From: Entoloma clypeatum
Taxonomy: Eukaryota > Basidiomycota > Agaricomycetes > Agaricales > Entolomataceae
Reading direction: 5' to 3'
NCBI GenBank assembly: GCA_963565915.1
Contig: OY751487.1
Span: forward strand, 682,001 to 746,000
DNA length: 64,000 nt
How positions within the stretch are numbered: position 1 is the first letter of the stretch; each line of letters starts with the position of its first letter. The position numbers and the translations under genes are program-made. Below, piece after piece: positions 1 to 10,511 of the stretch. The notes beneath the pieces were generated by a model. The model saw only the letters and a program-made list of their open reading frames with translations. It ran no database searches and had not been told where the DNA came from.

Positions 1-1920
1 GGCATACTTCGGGGTTTTGTATGGCGATAACAGGATCTCGTTGAACACAGGGTGGATCATCTTCCAGGTTTTGGGAAGATCAAGACAGTATGCGCTAGCT
101 CCTTCCTTCTCTAGGACTTTGAATGGTCCGTGTCGGAGGGCGTCAAGTTTCTTTGAGGGACGATCAGTCCTGATGTTAGTCCCTTCCAGCCACATCTTGT
201 CTCCGATGCAGTAACTCCGAGACGGGCTTCGTCGTGTGTCAACTGTCTTCTTCATCTGATCCTGGGCCTGTTTCAGTGCTGCGTTGGCTTCTTCTCGTGC
301 CTGTTTGAGTTTTTTCAAGAAGTCGTTTGCCGCTGGATTGGTGTCTTCCAACACAAGTTCTCCCTTCCAAGGATGCAGACCGTAGTTGAGATAGAATGGT
401 GTGTACTTTGTCGCTTGATGTTCTTTGTCATTGTACTGGAATTCTGCGATTGCGATCCATTCTGCCCAATCATCCTGTAGATGGTTGACAAAGTTTCGTA
501 AGAACACCTCGGTTTCCTGATGCGATCGTTCGGCTTGTCCATCAGTTTGTGGATGGTACACAGTGGACAGGTTTCTCTTGATTCCCAACATGCGGCAAAG
601 TATCTCCATGAACTTCGCGGCGAACTGTGGTCCTCTGTCGCTAATGATCTTCTTAGGGATCCCATGAAGCTTCCATATTTGGTCCCGATAGATCTTGGCT
701 AATCCTTCAGCCGATAGTTCCACGGTTGTCGGGATGAGATGAAGCATCTTTGAATGTCTGTCCGTGATGACCAGAATTGCGTTCTTCCCATCAGATTCTG
801 CTATCGGTCCCACGACATCAATCCCTATGTCTTCCCATGGTTGACTTGGCGCGGCGTTAGGGTGTAGAGGGGCGTGTCTCCTTTGGCGGCTGATCTTGTT
901 ACGTTGACAGGTGTCACAACCTTTCACATACTTCTTTACGTCATGTAGGATGGTGGGCCACCAGTAGGTGCGAGTGAGGAGTTCATGTGTTCGATATTGT
1001 CCTGGATGTCCTGCCACTGGTGCGTCGTGCGCTTCAAACATCAGTTCTTGGCGCAATTGTGGGTCTGGTGGAACATAGACTCGTTCTCCTGCGTAGGTGA
1101 TGCCATTTTCCTGCTGGTACCAGTGAGGATTCTTCTTCAGACCCTGGGCTACTTCTGTCTCCATGCGATTCGAGGCCTTGATGCGTGCGATCCATGGGTT
1201 TTCGATGGTTGTGATGTTTCCGATTTTGATGGAATCAGATGTTTCACCCCCTTCAAAGAATTGTTCCTCCGTGAACATCTCCATTTGTATCACATCTTCT
1301 GATTCCAATCGTTTCAAAAATAGCCCCTCCTTGAGCATTTGGTCGCTGTCCTGTGGCTCGAGTTCCGTCTCATACCAGGGTAAACGTGACAGGATGTCTG
1401 CTTTCGCATTTGTCTTCCCAGGTACATGTCGCAATTCGAAGTCATAGTCTTGTAACTTCATCTTCCAGCGCCTCTGTCGTTGGTTTAGGTCCTGAGGACG
1501 CCGGAAATACTCCAGGTTTTTGTGATCGGTTAAGATCTCGAAACGTTCCTTGGCTTCAAGTAGATAATGTCGCCAGTCCTTCAGTGCTTCCATGACTGCC
1601 AAGAGTTCCTTGTCATATATCTCGTAATTCTGTTCGGCCGCGGACATGGTCCGCGACAAGAACGCGATAGGATGCCACTTGTCATCTTGTTTCTGTGAAA
1701 GTACCGCTCCAATCGCATAACCCGATGCATCGGTTTCGACCCTGAACTGTCCGTCCGGTTTGGGCAATGCCAAGACTGGTGCCGTCGTGATTGCCCATAT
1801 GAGACCTTCAAATGCTTCTTGCACCGCTGGTCCCCACGTGAATGCTGTATTTCCCGTAAGTGTTGTGAGTGGCTTTGCGATGTTTGAGTATCCTTCAATG
1901 AAGCGTCGATAAAAATTGGC
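1..1920 (-). pseudogene. Copy A pol, RNase H-integrase part (runs off window)
   Basis: This minus-strand frame stays open from about 1920 to the left edge. It encodes RNase H (a TDASGYAIGAVLS core near 1740), an HHCC-type integrase zinc region (CDTCQRNK near 910) and the integrase core (DVVGP, ITDRHSK, SDRGPQF). It then enters the linker before the chromodomain. It is out of frame with the upstream RT because a base is missing near 1920, as comparison with copy B shows. No internal stop was found by frame checks at 348, 1311 and 1647. Codons that are TGA in copy B (at 6348 and 7160) are CGA here. Confidence 0.85.
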
Positions 1921-3421
1921 AATCCCAGGAACCTCTGGACTTTCTTTTTTGATGTGGGTACTCGCCAGTTCCGGATTGTGTCCACCTTTTCAGTTTCCAT
2001 CTCAACACGTCCTTCTCCAACGACATATCCCAATATGGGGCATTTCGTTACTTCCCAAAGACACTTCTTCTCTTTTAGGAACAGATCATTGTCTGACAGA
2101 ATCTGCAAGATCTCTTCGGTGTTCCGGGCGAGTTCTTCCTTGGTTTTACCAATAACCACTATGTCATCCATGTAAATCACACAGATGCGCCGACAGATCT
2201 GATCCCTGAATAGGCTGGCCATCATCCGAGAGAACGTTCCCGGGGAGTTGCAGAGACCGAAAAACATGACCAATGGTTCAAACAATCCTCGGCTGGTCAG
2301 GAAGGTGGCTTTCCATTCGTCACCCTTCTTGATCCGCATGTTATTGTATCCCCACATGATGTCCATTTTGTTGAAGTAGACTGCATCCTTCAATACATCC
2401 AAGAGGTCGTTGATGCGTGGGAGTGGGAATTTGTCCTTAACCGTGAATTTATTGACCATGTGATAATCCTGTACCAATTGTTTGGAACCGTCTTTCTTGT
2501 TAATAAAGAAGCAGGGTGATGCATAAGGGGATTTGGACGGTCGGATCTTTCCGGTTGCCAGGCCTTCATCGATGAATTCGTCCAGTTCTTCTTGCTCCTT
2601 TTGGGTCATAGGGTACGTGTTTCCTCCTAGCTCCTTTGGTGCGTCCGGTGTAAGTTCGATGCTGTGGTCCCATTCTCTTTCCTTTGGGATCTTGTCAAAG
2701 TTTTCTTTTTCAAAGAGATGGGCAAAACGTTCAACGTATAAGGGTCGTTTGGTTGTGGGAGGTGGTGTGGGAGTAACTGCTTCCAATATGGGGTCTCCGG
2801 GCTTCCATTTCTGATCCGATTTTTTGGGTGCGTCCTTGTCTCGTACTTCCACCATGCGAACCCGATGTTTGCGACCATTAAGGTTAACCCTGAAATCCGA
2901 GTGTTTGGTTTGACATGTTGATGGGCACCGGTTGAATGTTACAGCGCCGGTCGTCCAATTGATTGTGGGGTTGTGGTGCACCAACCAGTCATGTCCCAAA
3001 AGCATGTCCGTTCTCCCAATGTCCAATACCATTGCTTCCATGGTTTTCTGGTGTGTTCCTAAGTCCAGCTTGACTTCAGCAAGTTTTTCTGCTTTCTGTT
3101 GTCGGTTCGGCGATCCATCCGCATTTAGGATTGATATGGGCTTTATTCCACGTGTAGGAAGGTTCTGTTCGCGTACTATTCTGGGATGGATACATGTGCG
3201 TTCACATCTGCTATCAACCTCGGGTCGAATGGCCTTTGGTCCTCGTCGTGTTTTGATCTGAGCTTGCAGCTTGATCTCTCGTCGTTTCGGAGGTTTATCT
3301 CCCTTGACAATCTTAGTTGACGCAACGGCTCGCTTTGCAGGGATAACATAAGTTATATTGTCTGTAGCTGCACCAGGCAAGCGAGTTCGTTTAATGGATA
3401 AGGGTCGCGACTTAGCGTCGT
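1921..3421 (-). pseudogene. Copy A pol, protease-reverse transcriptase part
   Basis: Retropepsin-like protease followed by reverse transcriptase. The protease keeps the second conserved block (MLLGHDWLVHHNP) but its active-site triad reads D-S-R at 3207-3215 where copy B has D-S-G, so it is predicted dead. The RT shows KKDGSKQLVQDYHMVN, DIMWGYNN, FFGLCNSPGTF and the YMDD catalytic box (YMDDIVVIG). The frame is open upstream through the gag stop in the -1 register, so pol was probably expressed by -1 frameshifting. The frame is lost after FLG near 1920. There is no good ATG at the pol start, as expected for a fused product. Confidence 0.88.
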
Positions 3422-4658
3422 TTAATCGGACCCTTCGGGAAAATCCTTCTCATCGGTCTCTATGGTGATGGTTTCATCGTCATCGGTCTCCATCAGACAC
3501 CTTCCTAATCTTTCCAGAGTTCTTCTTCGGCTTGCGGCAGTTGCGCGCGATATGTCCTTCTTGGTCGCAGTTGAAACACTTGCAACCATCTTTCTTCTTT
3601 GGGGCTTTGCAGTCTTTGGCAAGGTGACCAAAGCGCTGACAGTTGTAGCAACGGGCTACTCCTGCTTTGTTGATCTCCATGGCTTTGCCTTGACCACCAT
3701 AAGTGGTGCCCGATCCGGTGTGTGTGTCGCCACCCCCTCGGATGACTAATGCATGTCCCTCCATCTGTCGTCCCTTGTTTCGGATCTCCTTTGCGTAATC
3801 AGTGTACGTCTTGCCATCGCTAGCCACTTGTTCAGAAATTCTGCGGTTGACGTTCTTTTCCAGGATGTATTTCCCAGTTTCTTCGCCAAGGTTTGACAGC
3901 TTCAAGAGCTCTTCGAATTCATCCAAGAATTCGTCGATGGCGCATTTCTCCTGTTTCAGGACTTCGAGTCTCGCCTTGGCCGCTGCCGACTTGTTGGCAA
4001 TAGAGAATCATGTAGCGATGTCGTCTGAGAACCCTAACCAGGTGATATTCTCGCCATCGGTGGCAAGGTCGTCTAACTTGTTGCTGGCCCAGTGTTTACC
4101 GGACCCTTCCATCATGCGGGATAACACCGCAAGAATCTTCTGATCGTCGGACAGGCCCTTCTGGAACCTGATGTATAATTTGGTGGCTTTCCACCACTCG
4201 TCGAAGGTGTGTCTGTCTTTGAACATCCCAGGATCTTTGATGATCTTGGATGTGTCCATTGTTTGTACTGTTGGTGCTTCTGCCATGTCTAGAACCTGCG
4301 GAGTAGGAGAGGTGTCGGATTGTTGGGATGAAGATGGGGTTCGGGATACAGGTAGGGGTTGAAAATCAGTCCCTGTTCTAGGCGTCTGTTTGGTATCTGA
4401 CTGCATGGAGTCAAAAGTAAATTCGTCAGGGGACTCGTCGGCGGAATCGGTGGCAAAACGTTCGGGGTATTTCCTCTGTAGATCTCTAAGGAATCTCTGT
4501 TCCTGCGCGTCTGTTGGTCGCGAGAAGGGGTCAAGTCTCTCGTTTCGTGCCCAACGGTTGTACTCGGTCTGTTGTTCTTCGGTGGTGAAGTGGGCGTAGA
4601 TCTGCTGCTTCGAGTAAGACGTGATGATGTGGCTCTGGGACGTCTCGATGTGAGCGTC
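3422..4658 (-). pseudogene. Copy A gag, capsid and two zinc knuckles (broken)
   Basis: Gag polyprotein. The capsid-like part (DEWWKATKLYIRFQKG, near 4200) is followed by two CCHC knuckles, CYNCQRFGHLAKDC and CFNCDQEGHIARNC (about 3510-3650), which bind the RNA genome. A TGA at 4008-4010 cuts the frame exactly where copy B reads CGA. A 1-nt shift just after the knuckles (near 3485) ends the frame early; the C-terminal EKDFPEGSD is recovered in the neighbouring frame. The gag frame opens directly after a TAG at 4659-4661 in both copies, with no strong start there, so its true N-terminus is uncertain (see the leader ORF). Confidence 0.85.
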
Positions 4659-4975
4659 CTAATCAATCTTCTGATAACGGTTGTCTGGACACCGATAAAC
4701 TCTCTGATCTCTGTGATCCGACCTGTCTGAGGTCCTTCTTGAACGCGAAAGCTTTCGAGTTCGTTCTGTCGGGCGTTGTAACGTGCGATCTGGTGTTGCC
4801 GAGCAAGATGGATGCTCTCTGCTATCTCGCCATGGGGGCGATGCTCATCATTGTCTAGTTCTTCGTCAAGCACCTGCTGTAGGATGCGACGGATCTCTGA
4901 TTCAATGTACTGCTGGATGAGTGTAAAATCGATACTGTCTCGAGGACTTAGCTCCTCCTGTCGGGCTTCTGGCAT
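4289..4975 (-). CDS. Leader ORF of chromovirus copy A, overlaps gag
   Basis: Open frame of 228 codons starting MPEARQEELSPRD. It is the first ATG frame after the primer-binding site. The first 100 or so residues look like real protein (helical, charged: QQYIESEIRRILQQVLDEEL). The second half overlaps gag in another frame and is low-complexity (Arg/Ser/Thr/Pro), so it is probably a shadow. Copy B has the same ORF with the same length and the same frame break relative to gag. Either the N-terminal part is joined to gag by -1 frameshifting or splicing, or it is a separate leader peptide. Function unknown. Confidence 0.55.
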   Translation of the reverse strand: MPEARQEELSPRDSIDFTLIQQYIESEIRRILQQVLDEELDNDEHRPHGEIAESIHLARQHQIARYNARQNELESFRVQEGPQTGRITEIREFIGVQTTVIRRLIRTLTSRRPRATSSRLTRSSRSTPTSPPKNNRPSTTVGHETRDLTPSRDQQTRRNRDSLEIYRGNTPNVLPPIPPTSPLTNLLLTPCSQIPNRRLEQGLIFNPYLYPEPHLHPNNPTPLLLRRF

Positions 4976-5064
4976 GCTGAATGGGTTACTGGTGAAGTCT
5001 TCAAAGAAGCGCGACGTCTTGACTCGTCTGGTAGTTGCTCTCTTCGCTCTGGGCGAACCTAACG

Positions 5065-5075
5065 AGATTTAGCAA
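5065..5075 (-). promoter_or_regulatory. Self-priming primer-binding site, copy A
   Basis: Minus strand reads TTGCTAAATCT, starting 2 nt inside the 5' LTR. It is exactly complementary to AGATTTAGCAA in the same LTR (5161 down to 5151), which lies 34 nt after the start of the TATATAA box (5195-5189), where transcription should begin. No TGG-starting tRNA complement is present. This matches Tf1/sushi-type priming by the 5' end of the element's own RNA. Confidence 0.8.
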
Positions 5076-5077
5076 CT

Positions 5078-5447
5078 TGTTATGCTTAACAAACCGTTCC
5101 AAGGTTCGGGCAGAGTATGCAGGAAGATGGAAAGGCGAAGAGCAATGTGATTGCTAAATCTAAGGAATGTAGCTATGGTACATGAGGTTTATATAGTACT
5201 GACTATGAGCGGTAGCGAATGAGTCAGTAACTGCAGAAGGCAGTGCGCATGAGTAAGGCGACTGCGGAAGGCTATGCACTAATGAGTAAGCTGACTGCGG
5301 AATGAGTCAGACAGCTGCGGAAAGCGAGTCAGCGCGGGAGCGAAGTATACTAAAGGAAATAAAGTATAATATGATATGTGTAAGCGGGGGCCGATGAGTA
5401 AAAGTGAAAAAGTAAGCGTATACGTCCGTAGTCGTTAGTCCGTAACA
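5078..5447 (-). repeat. LTR (5' LTR of chromovirus copy A)
   Basis: The 370-bp LTR is bounded by TGTTA and TAACA inverted ends. It aligns along its length with 10931-11318 but with several indels in the middle, where short units containing GAGTCAGT and CTGCGGAA are repeated. It holds a TATATAA box at 5189-5195 (minus). The predicted start site divides it into a U3 of about 286 nt and an R/U5 of about 84 nt. It is followed by copy A's PBS, so it belongs to copy A, not necessarily to copy B. Confidence 0.92.
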
Positions 5448-5624
5448 GAGGGCAGTGATGGCGGGGTTGGTTTCAGTGGATGTGGTGGTGGCGGTGGACA
5501 TGGTGCGGAGGATGTTGGAGAGATAGAGGAAGAATGGAGTAGCTATATTGAAGACGGAGCGGAGAACTCGGTGGGTTTTTTGACTGATGAGGTCGATGCT
5601 GTTGCTGATTTCAACGGGTGTCTT

Positions 5625-7159
5625 TTATCGTGGACGTGACGGGTTCTGCCGATGGAAATCACGGATCAAATCTTGAGCGTTCTGAACATTAGCTCGCGGT
5701 TCCCATGTGTTCTCTTCTGGGCCATATCCTTCCCATTGGACGAGGTACTGGATCTTTCTGCGGAACTTTCGAGAGTCCAGGATCGTAGACACATGGTACT
5801 CTTCTCGTCCTTCGACGATGATCGGATCAGGGGCTGGTTTCTTTTTCTGGATGGCGTACTTCGGAGTTTCATATGGTGACAACAGGGTCTCGTTGAACAC
5901 AGGGTGAATCATCTTCCAAGTCTTCGGAAGATCAAGAAGGTATGCGCTAGCTCCTTTCTTTTCTAGGACTTTGAATGGTCCATGTCGGAGTGCATCAAGT
6001 TTCTTTGAGGGTCGATCGGTCCTGATGTTAGTCCCTTCCAGCCACACCTTGTCTCCGATGCGGTAGTCCCGAGACGGACTTCGCCGTGTGTCAACTGTCT
6101 TCTTCATCTGATCCTGTGCTTGTTTCAGCGCAGCATTGGCTTCTTCTCGTGCCTGTTTGAGTTTTTTCAAGAAATCGTTGGCAGCCGGATTGGTATCTTC
6201 TAACACGAGTTCTCCCTTCCACAGATGTAAACCGTAGTTGAGGTAGAATGGGGTGTGCTTCGTTGCCTGGTGTTCTTTGTCATTGTACTGGAACTCTGCG
6301 ATTGCGATCCATTCTGCCCAATCATCCTGTAGATGGTTGACAAAGTTTCATAAGAATGCTTCTGTTTCCTGATGCGATCGCTCGGCCTGTCCATCAGTCT
6401 GTGGGTGGTATGCGGTGGACAGGTTCCTCTTGAACCTAACATGCGGCAGAGTATCTCCATGAACTTCGCAGCGAACTGTGGTCCCCTATCGCTGATGATC
6501 TTCTTGGGGATCCCATGAAGCTTCCATATCTGATCCTGATAGATCTTGGCTAATCCTTCAGCCAATAGTTCCATGGTTGTCGGAATGAGGTGAAGCATCT
6601 TTGAATGTCTATCCGTGATGACCAGAATTGTGTTTTTTCCATCAGATTCTGGTATCGGTCCCACGACGTCGATTCCTATGTCTTCCCATGGGTGACTTGG
6701 TGCTGCATGGGGATGTAGCGGAGCATGTCGCTTTTGTCGGTTAATCTTGTTGCATTGACAAGTGTCGCAACCCTTCACGTACTTCTTCACATCATGCAGT
6801 ATGGTAGGCCACCAGTAGGTGCGAGTGAGGAGTTCATGTGTCCGGTACTGTCCTGGGTGTCCAGCCACTGGTGCATCGTGTGATTCAAACATCAATTCTT
6901 GTCGCAATTGCAGATCTGGCAGGACATAGACTTGTTCACCTGCATATGTGATGCTGTTTTCCTGTTGATACCAATGAGGATTCTTCTTTAGACCCTGGGC
7001 TACTTCTGTCTCCATGCGGTTTGAACCCTTGATGCGTGCAATCCACGGATTTTCGATGGTCGTGACGTTTCCAATTTTGATAGAATCAGATGTTTCACCC
7101 CCTTCAAAGAATTGTTCCTCCGTGAACATCTCCATTTGTACCACATCTTCTGATTCCAA
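5625..7159 (-). pseudogene. Copy B pol, integrase and chromodomain part
   Basis: Integrase with zinc region (CDTCQCNK) and catalytic core blocks (DVVGPIPES, VITDRHSKM, SDRGPQFAAKF). The frame is lost by a 1-nt deletion near 6433 and a TGA at 6348-6350. It resumes with the linker (LEDTNPAANDF) and ends in a chromodomain: YHVSTILDSRKFRRKIQYLV followed by WEGYGPEENTWEP, near 5790-5680. The aromatic-rich WEGYG..NTWEP signature is typical. Chromodomains direct integration toward methylated-histone chromatin in this class. The stop is at 5625. Confidence 0.9.
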
Positions 7160-9272
7160 TCATTTCAAGAATAGTCCCTCCTTGAGCATTTGGTCACTGT
7201 CCTGTGGTTCGAGTTCCGCTTCATACCAGGGTAAGCGTGACAGGATGTCCGCTTTCGCATTGGTCTTGCCGGGTACATGCCGTAATTTGAAGTCATAGTC
7301 CTGTAACTTCATTTTCCAGCGTCGCTGTCGTTGATTCAGGTCCTGAGGACGACGGAAGTATTCCAGGTTCTTGTGATCGGTCAAGATTTCAAAACGTTCC
7401 CTGGCTTCGAGCAGATAGTGTCTCCAATCTTTTAATGCTTCCACGACTGCCAGAAGTTCCTTGTCGTATATCTCGTAATTCTGTTCGGCCGCGGACATGG
7501 TCCGCGACAAGAACACAATGGGGTGCCATTTGTCGTCTTGCTTCTGAGAGAGTACTGCTCCAATTGCATAGCCAGATGCATCAGTTTCAACCCTGAACTG
7601 TCCCTCTGGTTTTGGTAATGCCAAGACCGGTGCCGATGTAATTGCCCGTATGAGACCTTCAAAGGCTTGCTGCTGTGTTGGTCCCCAAGTAAATGCCATA
7701 CCACCTGTGAGCGCGGTGAGAGGCTTTGCGATGTTTGAGTACCCTTCAATAAATCGTTGATAGAAGTTAGCAAATCCAAGGAACTTCTGAACTTCCTTTT
7801 TTGATGTGGGTGCTCGCCAGTTTCGAATTGTATCCACCTTCTCAGTTTCCATCTCAACACGTCCCTCACCAACCACATATCCCAATATAGGACATTTCAT
7901 TACTTCCCATAAACACTTCTTCTCCTTTAGGAACAAATGATTGTCCGATAGGATCTGTAGGATTTCTTCAGTGTTTCGCGCGAGTTCTTCCTTGGTTTTA
8001 CCGATAACCACGATGTCATCCATGTAGATCATGCAGATACGTCGGCGGATCTGGTCCCGGAATAGACTAGCCATCATCTGAGAGAATGTTCCCAGGGAGT
8101 TGCAAAGACCGAAAACATGACCAATGGTTCGAACAATCCTCAACTGGTGAGGAAGGCAGCTTTCCATTCATTGCCCTCCTTAATCCGGACGTTGTTATAG
8201 CCCCACATGATGTCCATTTTATTGAAGTAGACCGCATCTTTCAGTACGTCCAAGAGATCGGATATTCGTGGGAGTGGGAACTTGTCTTTGACCGTGAATT
8301 TATTGACCATGCGGTAATCTTGTACCAATCGTTTGGAGCCATCCTTTTTGTTGATGAAGAAGCAAGGGGAGGCATAAGGGGATTTGGACGGGCGGATCTT
8401 TCCCGTTGCTAGACCCTCGTCAATGAATGTGTCCAATTCTTCTTGTTCTTTTTGCGTCATAGGATATGTATTTCCTCCTAGTTCCTTTGGTGCGTCCGGT
8501 GTAAGTTCAATACCATGGTCCCATTCCCTCTCTTTTGGGATCTTGTCAAAGTTCTCTTTCTCGAAAAGATGAGCAAATCGTTCAACATATGAGGGTCGTT
8601 TGGTTGTGGGAGGTGGTGTGGGAGTGACGGCTTCCAAAATAGGGTCTCCAGGCTTCCATTTCTGATCCGACTTTTTGGGTGCATCTTTGTCGCGCACCTC
8701 AACCATGCGAACCCAGTGTTTGCAACCATTAAGGTTAATCCTAAAATCCGACTGTTTGGTTCGACATGTTGTTGGGCACCGGTTAAATGTTACCGCGCCG
8801 GTTGTCCAATTGATTGTGGGGTTGTGGTGTACCAACCAGTCATGTCCCAAGAGCATGTCCGTCCTCCCAATGTCCAGTACCATTGCTTCCATGGTTTCCT
8901 GATGTGCTCCCAAATCCAGTTTGACTTCGGCAAGTTGGCTCGCTTTCTGTTGTCGATTTGGTGATCCATCCGCATTTAGAATTGCTATGGGTGGTATTCC
9001 TCGCGTGGGGAGGTTCTGTTCACGTACTATTCTGGGATGAATGCATGTGCGTTCACATCCGCTGTCAACCTCAGGTCGGATAACCTTTGGTCCTCGTCGT
9101 GTTTTGAGCTGCGCTAACAGCCTGATTTCTCATCTTTTCGGAGGTTTATCTCCCTTCACAATCTTAGTCGACGCAGCGGCTCGCTTGGCAGGGATGACAT
9201 AGGTTCTATTGTCTGCAGTCGTACAAGGCAAGCAAGTCCGTTTAATAGATAAGGGTCGCGACTTAGCGTCGT
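7160..9272 (-). pseudogene. Copy B pol, protease-RT-RNase H part
   Basis: The protease has an intact D-S-G triad at 9058-9066, in contrast to copy A. RT (YMDDIVVIG near 8020) and RNase H (VETDASGYAIGAVLS near 7580; NLEYFRRPQDLNQRQ near 7350) follow. Three CGA codons of copy A are TGA here: 9130-9132 before the protease, 8140-8142 in the RT, and 7160-7162 at the RNase H-integrase boundary. A missing A in the run near 8112 shifts the frame inside the RT. Pol lies in the -1 frame relative to gag. Confidence 0.9.
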
Positions 9273-10511
9273 TTAATTGGACCCTTCAGGAAAATCCTTC
9301 TCGTCGGCTTCTAAGATTGTGGTTTCATCATTCTCGGCATCTTCCTCAGACACCTTCCTAACCCTTCCGGAGTTCTTCTTCGGCTTGCGGCAGTTGCGCG
9401 CGATATGGCCTTCTAGGTCACAGTTGAAACACTTGCAACCATCTTTCTTCTTTGGAGCGCTACAGTCTTTAGCCAGATGACCGAAGCGCTGACAGTTGTA
9501 GCAACGGGCTACTCCTGCTTTGTCGATCTCCATGGCTTTGCCCTGACCACCATAAGTGGTACCCGATCCGGTGCGCATGTCGCCGCCACCTCGGATGACC
9601 AGTGCATGTCCCTCCATCTGTCGTCCCTTGTTTCGAATCTCCTTTGCATAATCGGTGTACGTTTTGCCATCGCTGGCCACTTGTTCAGAGATTCTGCGGT
9701 TGATGTTCTTCTCTAGGATGTATTTCCCAGTTTCTTTGCCAAGGTTTGACAGTTTCAAGAGTTCTTCAAATTCATCCAAGAATTCATCAACAGTGCGTTT
9801 CTCTTGTTTCAGGACTTCGAGTCTCGCTTTGGCAGCGACCGACTTGTTGGCGATGGAGAATCGTGTGGCGATATCATCAGAAAAACCTAGCCAGGTGATG
9901 TTCTTGTTGTCAACGGCAAGAGCGTCTAACTTGTTACTGGCCCAGTGTCTGCCGGACCCTTCCATCATGCGGGATAACACCGCAAGAATCTTCTGATCGT
10001 CTGTGAGGCTCTTTTGGAACCTGATGTATAGTTTGGTGGCTTTCCACCACTCGTCGAAGGTGTATCTGTCCTTGAACATCCCAGGATCCTTGATGATCTT
10101 GGATGTATCCATTGTTTGTACAGCCGGAGCTTCTGCCATGTTTAGAGTCTGCGGAGGAGAAGAGGAGTCAGGTTGTTGGGACGAAGATGGGGTTCGGGAT
10201 ACAGGTAAGGATTGAAAATGAGTCCCTGTTCTAGGCGTCTGTTCGATATCTGACTGCGCGGAGTCAAAAGTAAATTCATCAGGGGACTCGTTGGCAGAAT
10301 CGGTGGCAAAACGTTCAGAGTATTTCCTCTGTAAATCTCTAAGGAATCTCTGTTCCTGCGTGTCTGTTGGTCTCGAGAAGGGGTCAAGTCTCTCATTTCG
10401 TGCCCAGCGGTTGTACTCGGTTTGTTCTTCTTCGATGGTGAAGTGGGCGTAGATCTGCTGCTTCGAGTAAGACGTGATGATGTGGCTCTGGGACGTCTCG
10501 ATGTGAGCATC
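9273..10511 (-). CDS. Copy B gag (capsid, two CCHC knuckles)
   Basis: This gag frame is intact from the TAG at 10512-10514 to its stop at 9273. An ATG at 10139 (MAEAPAVQTMDTSKI) opens the clear capsid part. The frame is coding-like further upstream (AHF, EYNRWARNERLDPFSRP) but lacks an earlier ATG, because the position of copy A's upstream ATG reads GCG. Two knuckles, CYNCQRFGHLAKDC and CFNCDLEGHIARNC, sit near 9480-9370. The acidic tail ends EKDFPEGSN. It packages the element RNA in cytoplasmic particles. The -1 frame is open across the stop into pol. Confidence 0.85.
   Translation of the reverse strand, partial: DAHIETSQSHIITSYSKQQIYAHFTIEEEQTEYNRWARNERLDPFSRPTDTQEQRFLRDLQRKYSERFATDSANESPDEFTFDSAQSDIEQTPRTGTHFQSLPVSRTPSSSQQPDSSSPPQTLNMAEAPAVQTMDTSKIIKDPGMFKDRYTFDEWWKATKLYIRFQKSLTDDQKILAVLSRMMEGSGRHWASNKLDALAVDNKNITWLGFSDDIATRFSIANKSVAAKARLEVLKQEKRTVDEFLDEFEELLKLSNLGKETGKYILEKNINRRISEQVASDGKTYTDYAKEIRNKGRQMEGHALVIRGGGDMRTGSGTTYGGQGKAMEIDKAGVARCYNCQRFGHLAKDCSAPKKKDGCKCFNCDLEGHIARNCRKPKKNSGRVRKVSEEDAENDETTILEADEKDFPEGSN

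Larger units (their letters stand above)
1..5447 (-). mobile_element. Ty3/gypsy chromovirus copy A (5' part in window)
   Basis: Minus-strand LTR retrotransposon that runs off the left edge. Order in transcription direction: 5' LTR (5078-5447), primer-binding site, leader ORF, gag with zinc knuckles, protease, reverse transcriptase, RNase H, integrase, and the start of the linker before the chromodomain. The domain order PR-RT-RH-INT places it in Ty3/gypsy, and the close relative copy B carries a C-terminal chromodomain. Copy A is defective: a TGA stop in gag, a frameshift near the gag end, a changed protease active site and a frameshift between RT and RNase H. Its own 3' LTR lies outside the window. 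Confidence 0.95.

Noticed and set aside
5307..5501. 64-codon minus ORF across the LTR edge
   Set aside because: Crosses from flanking sequence into LTR U3; a chance frame.
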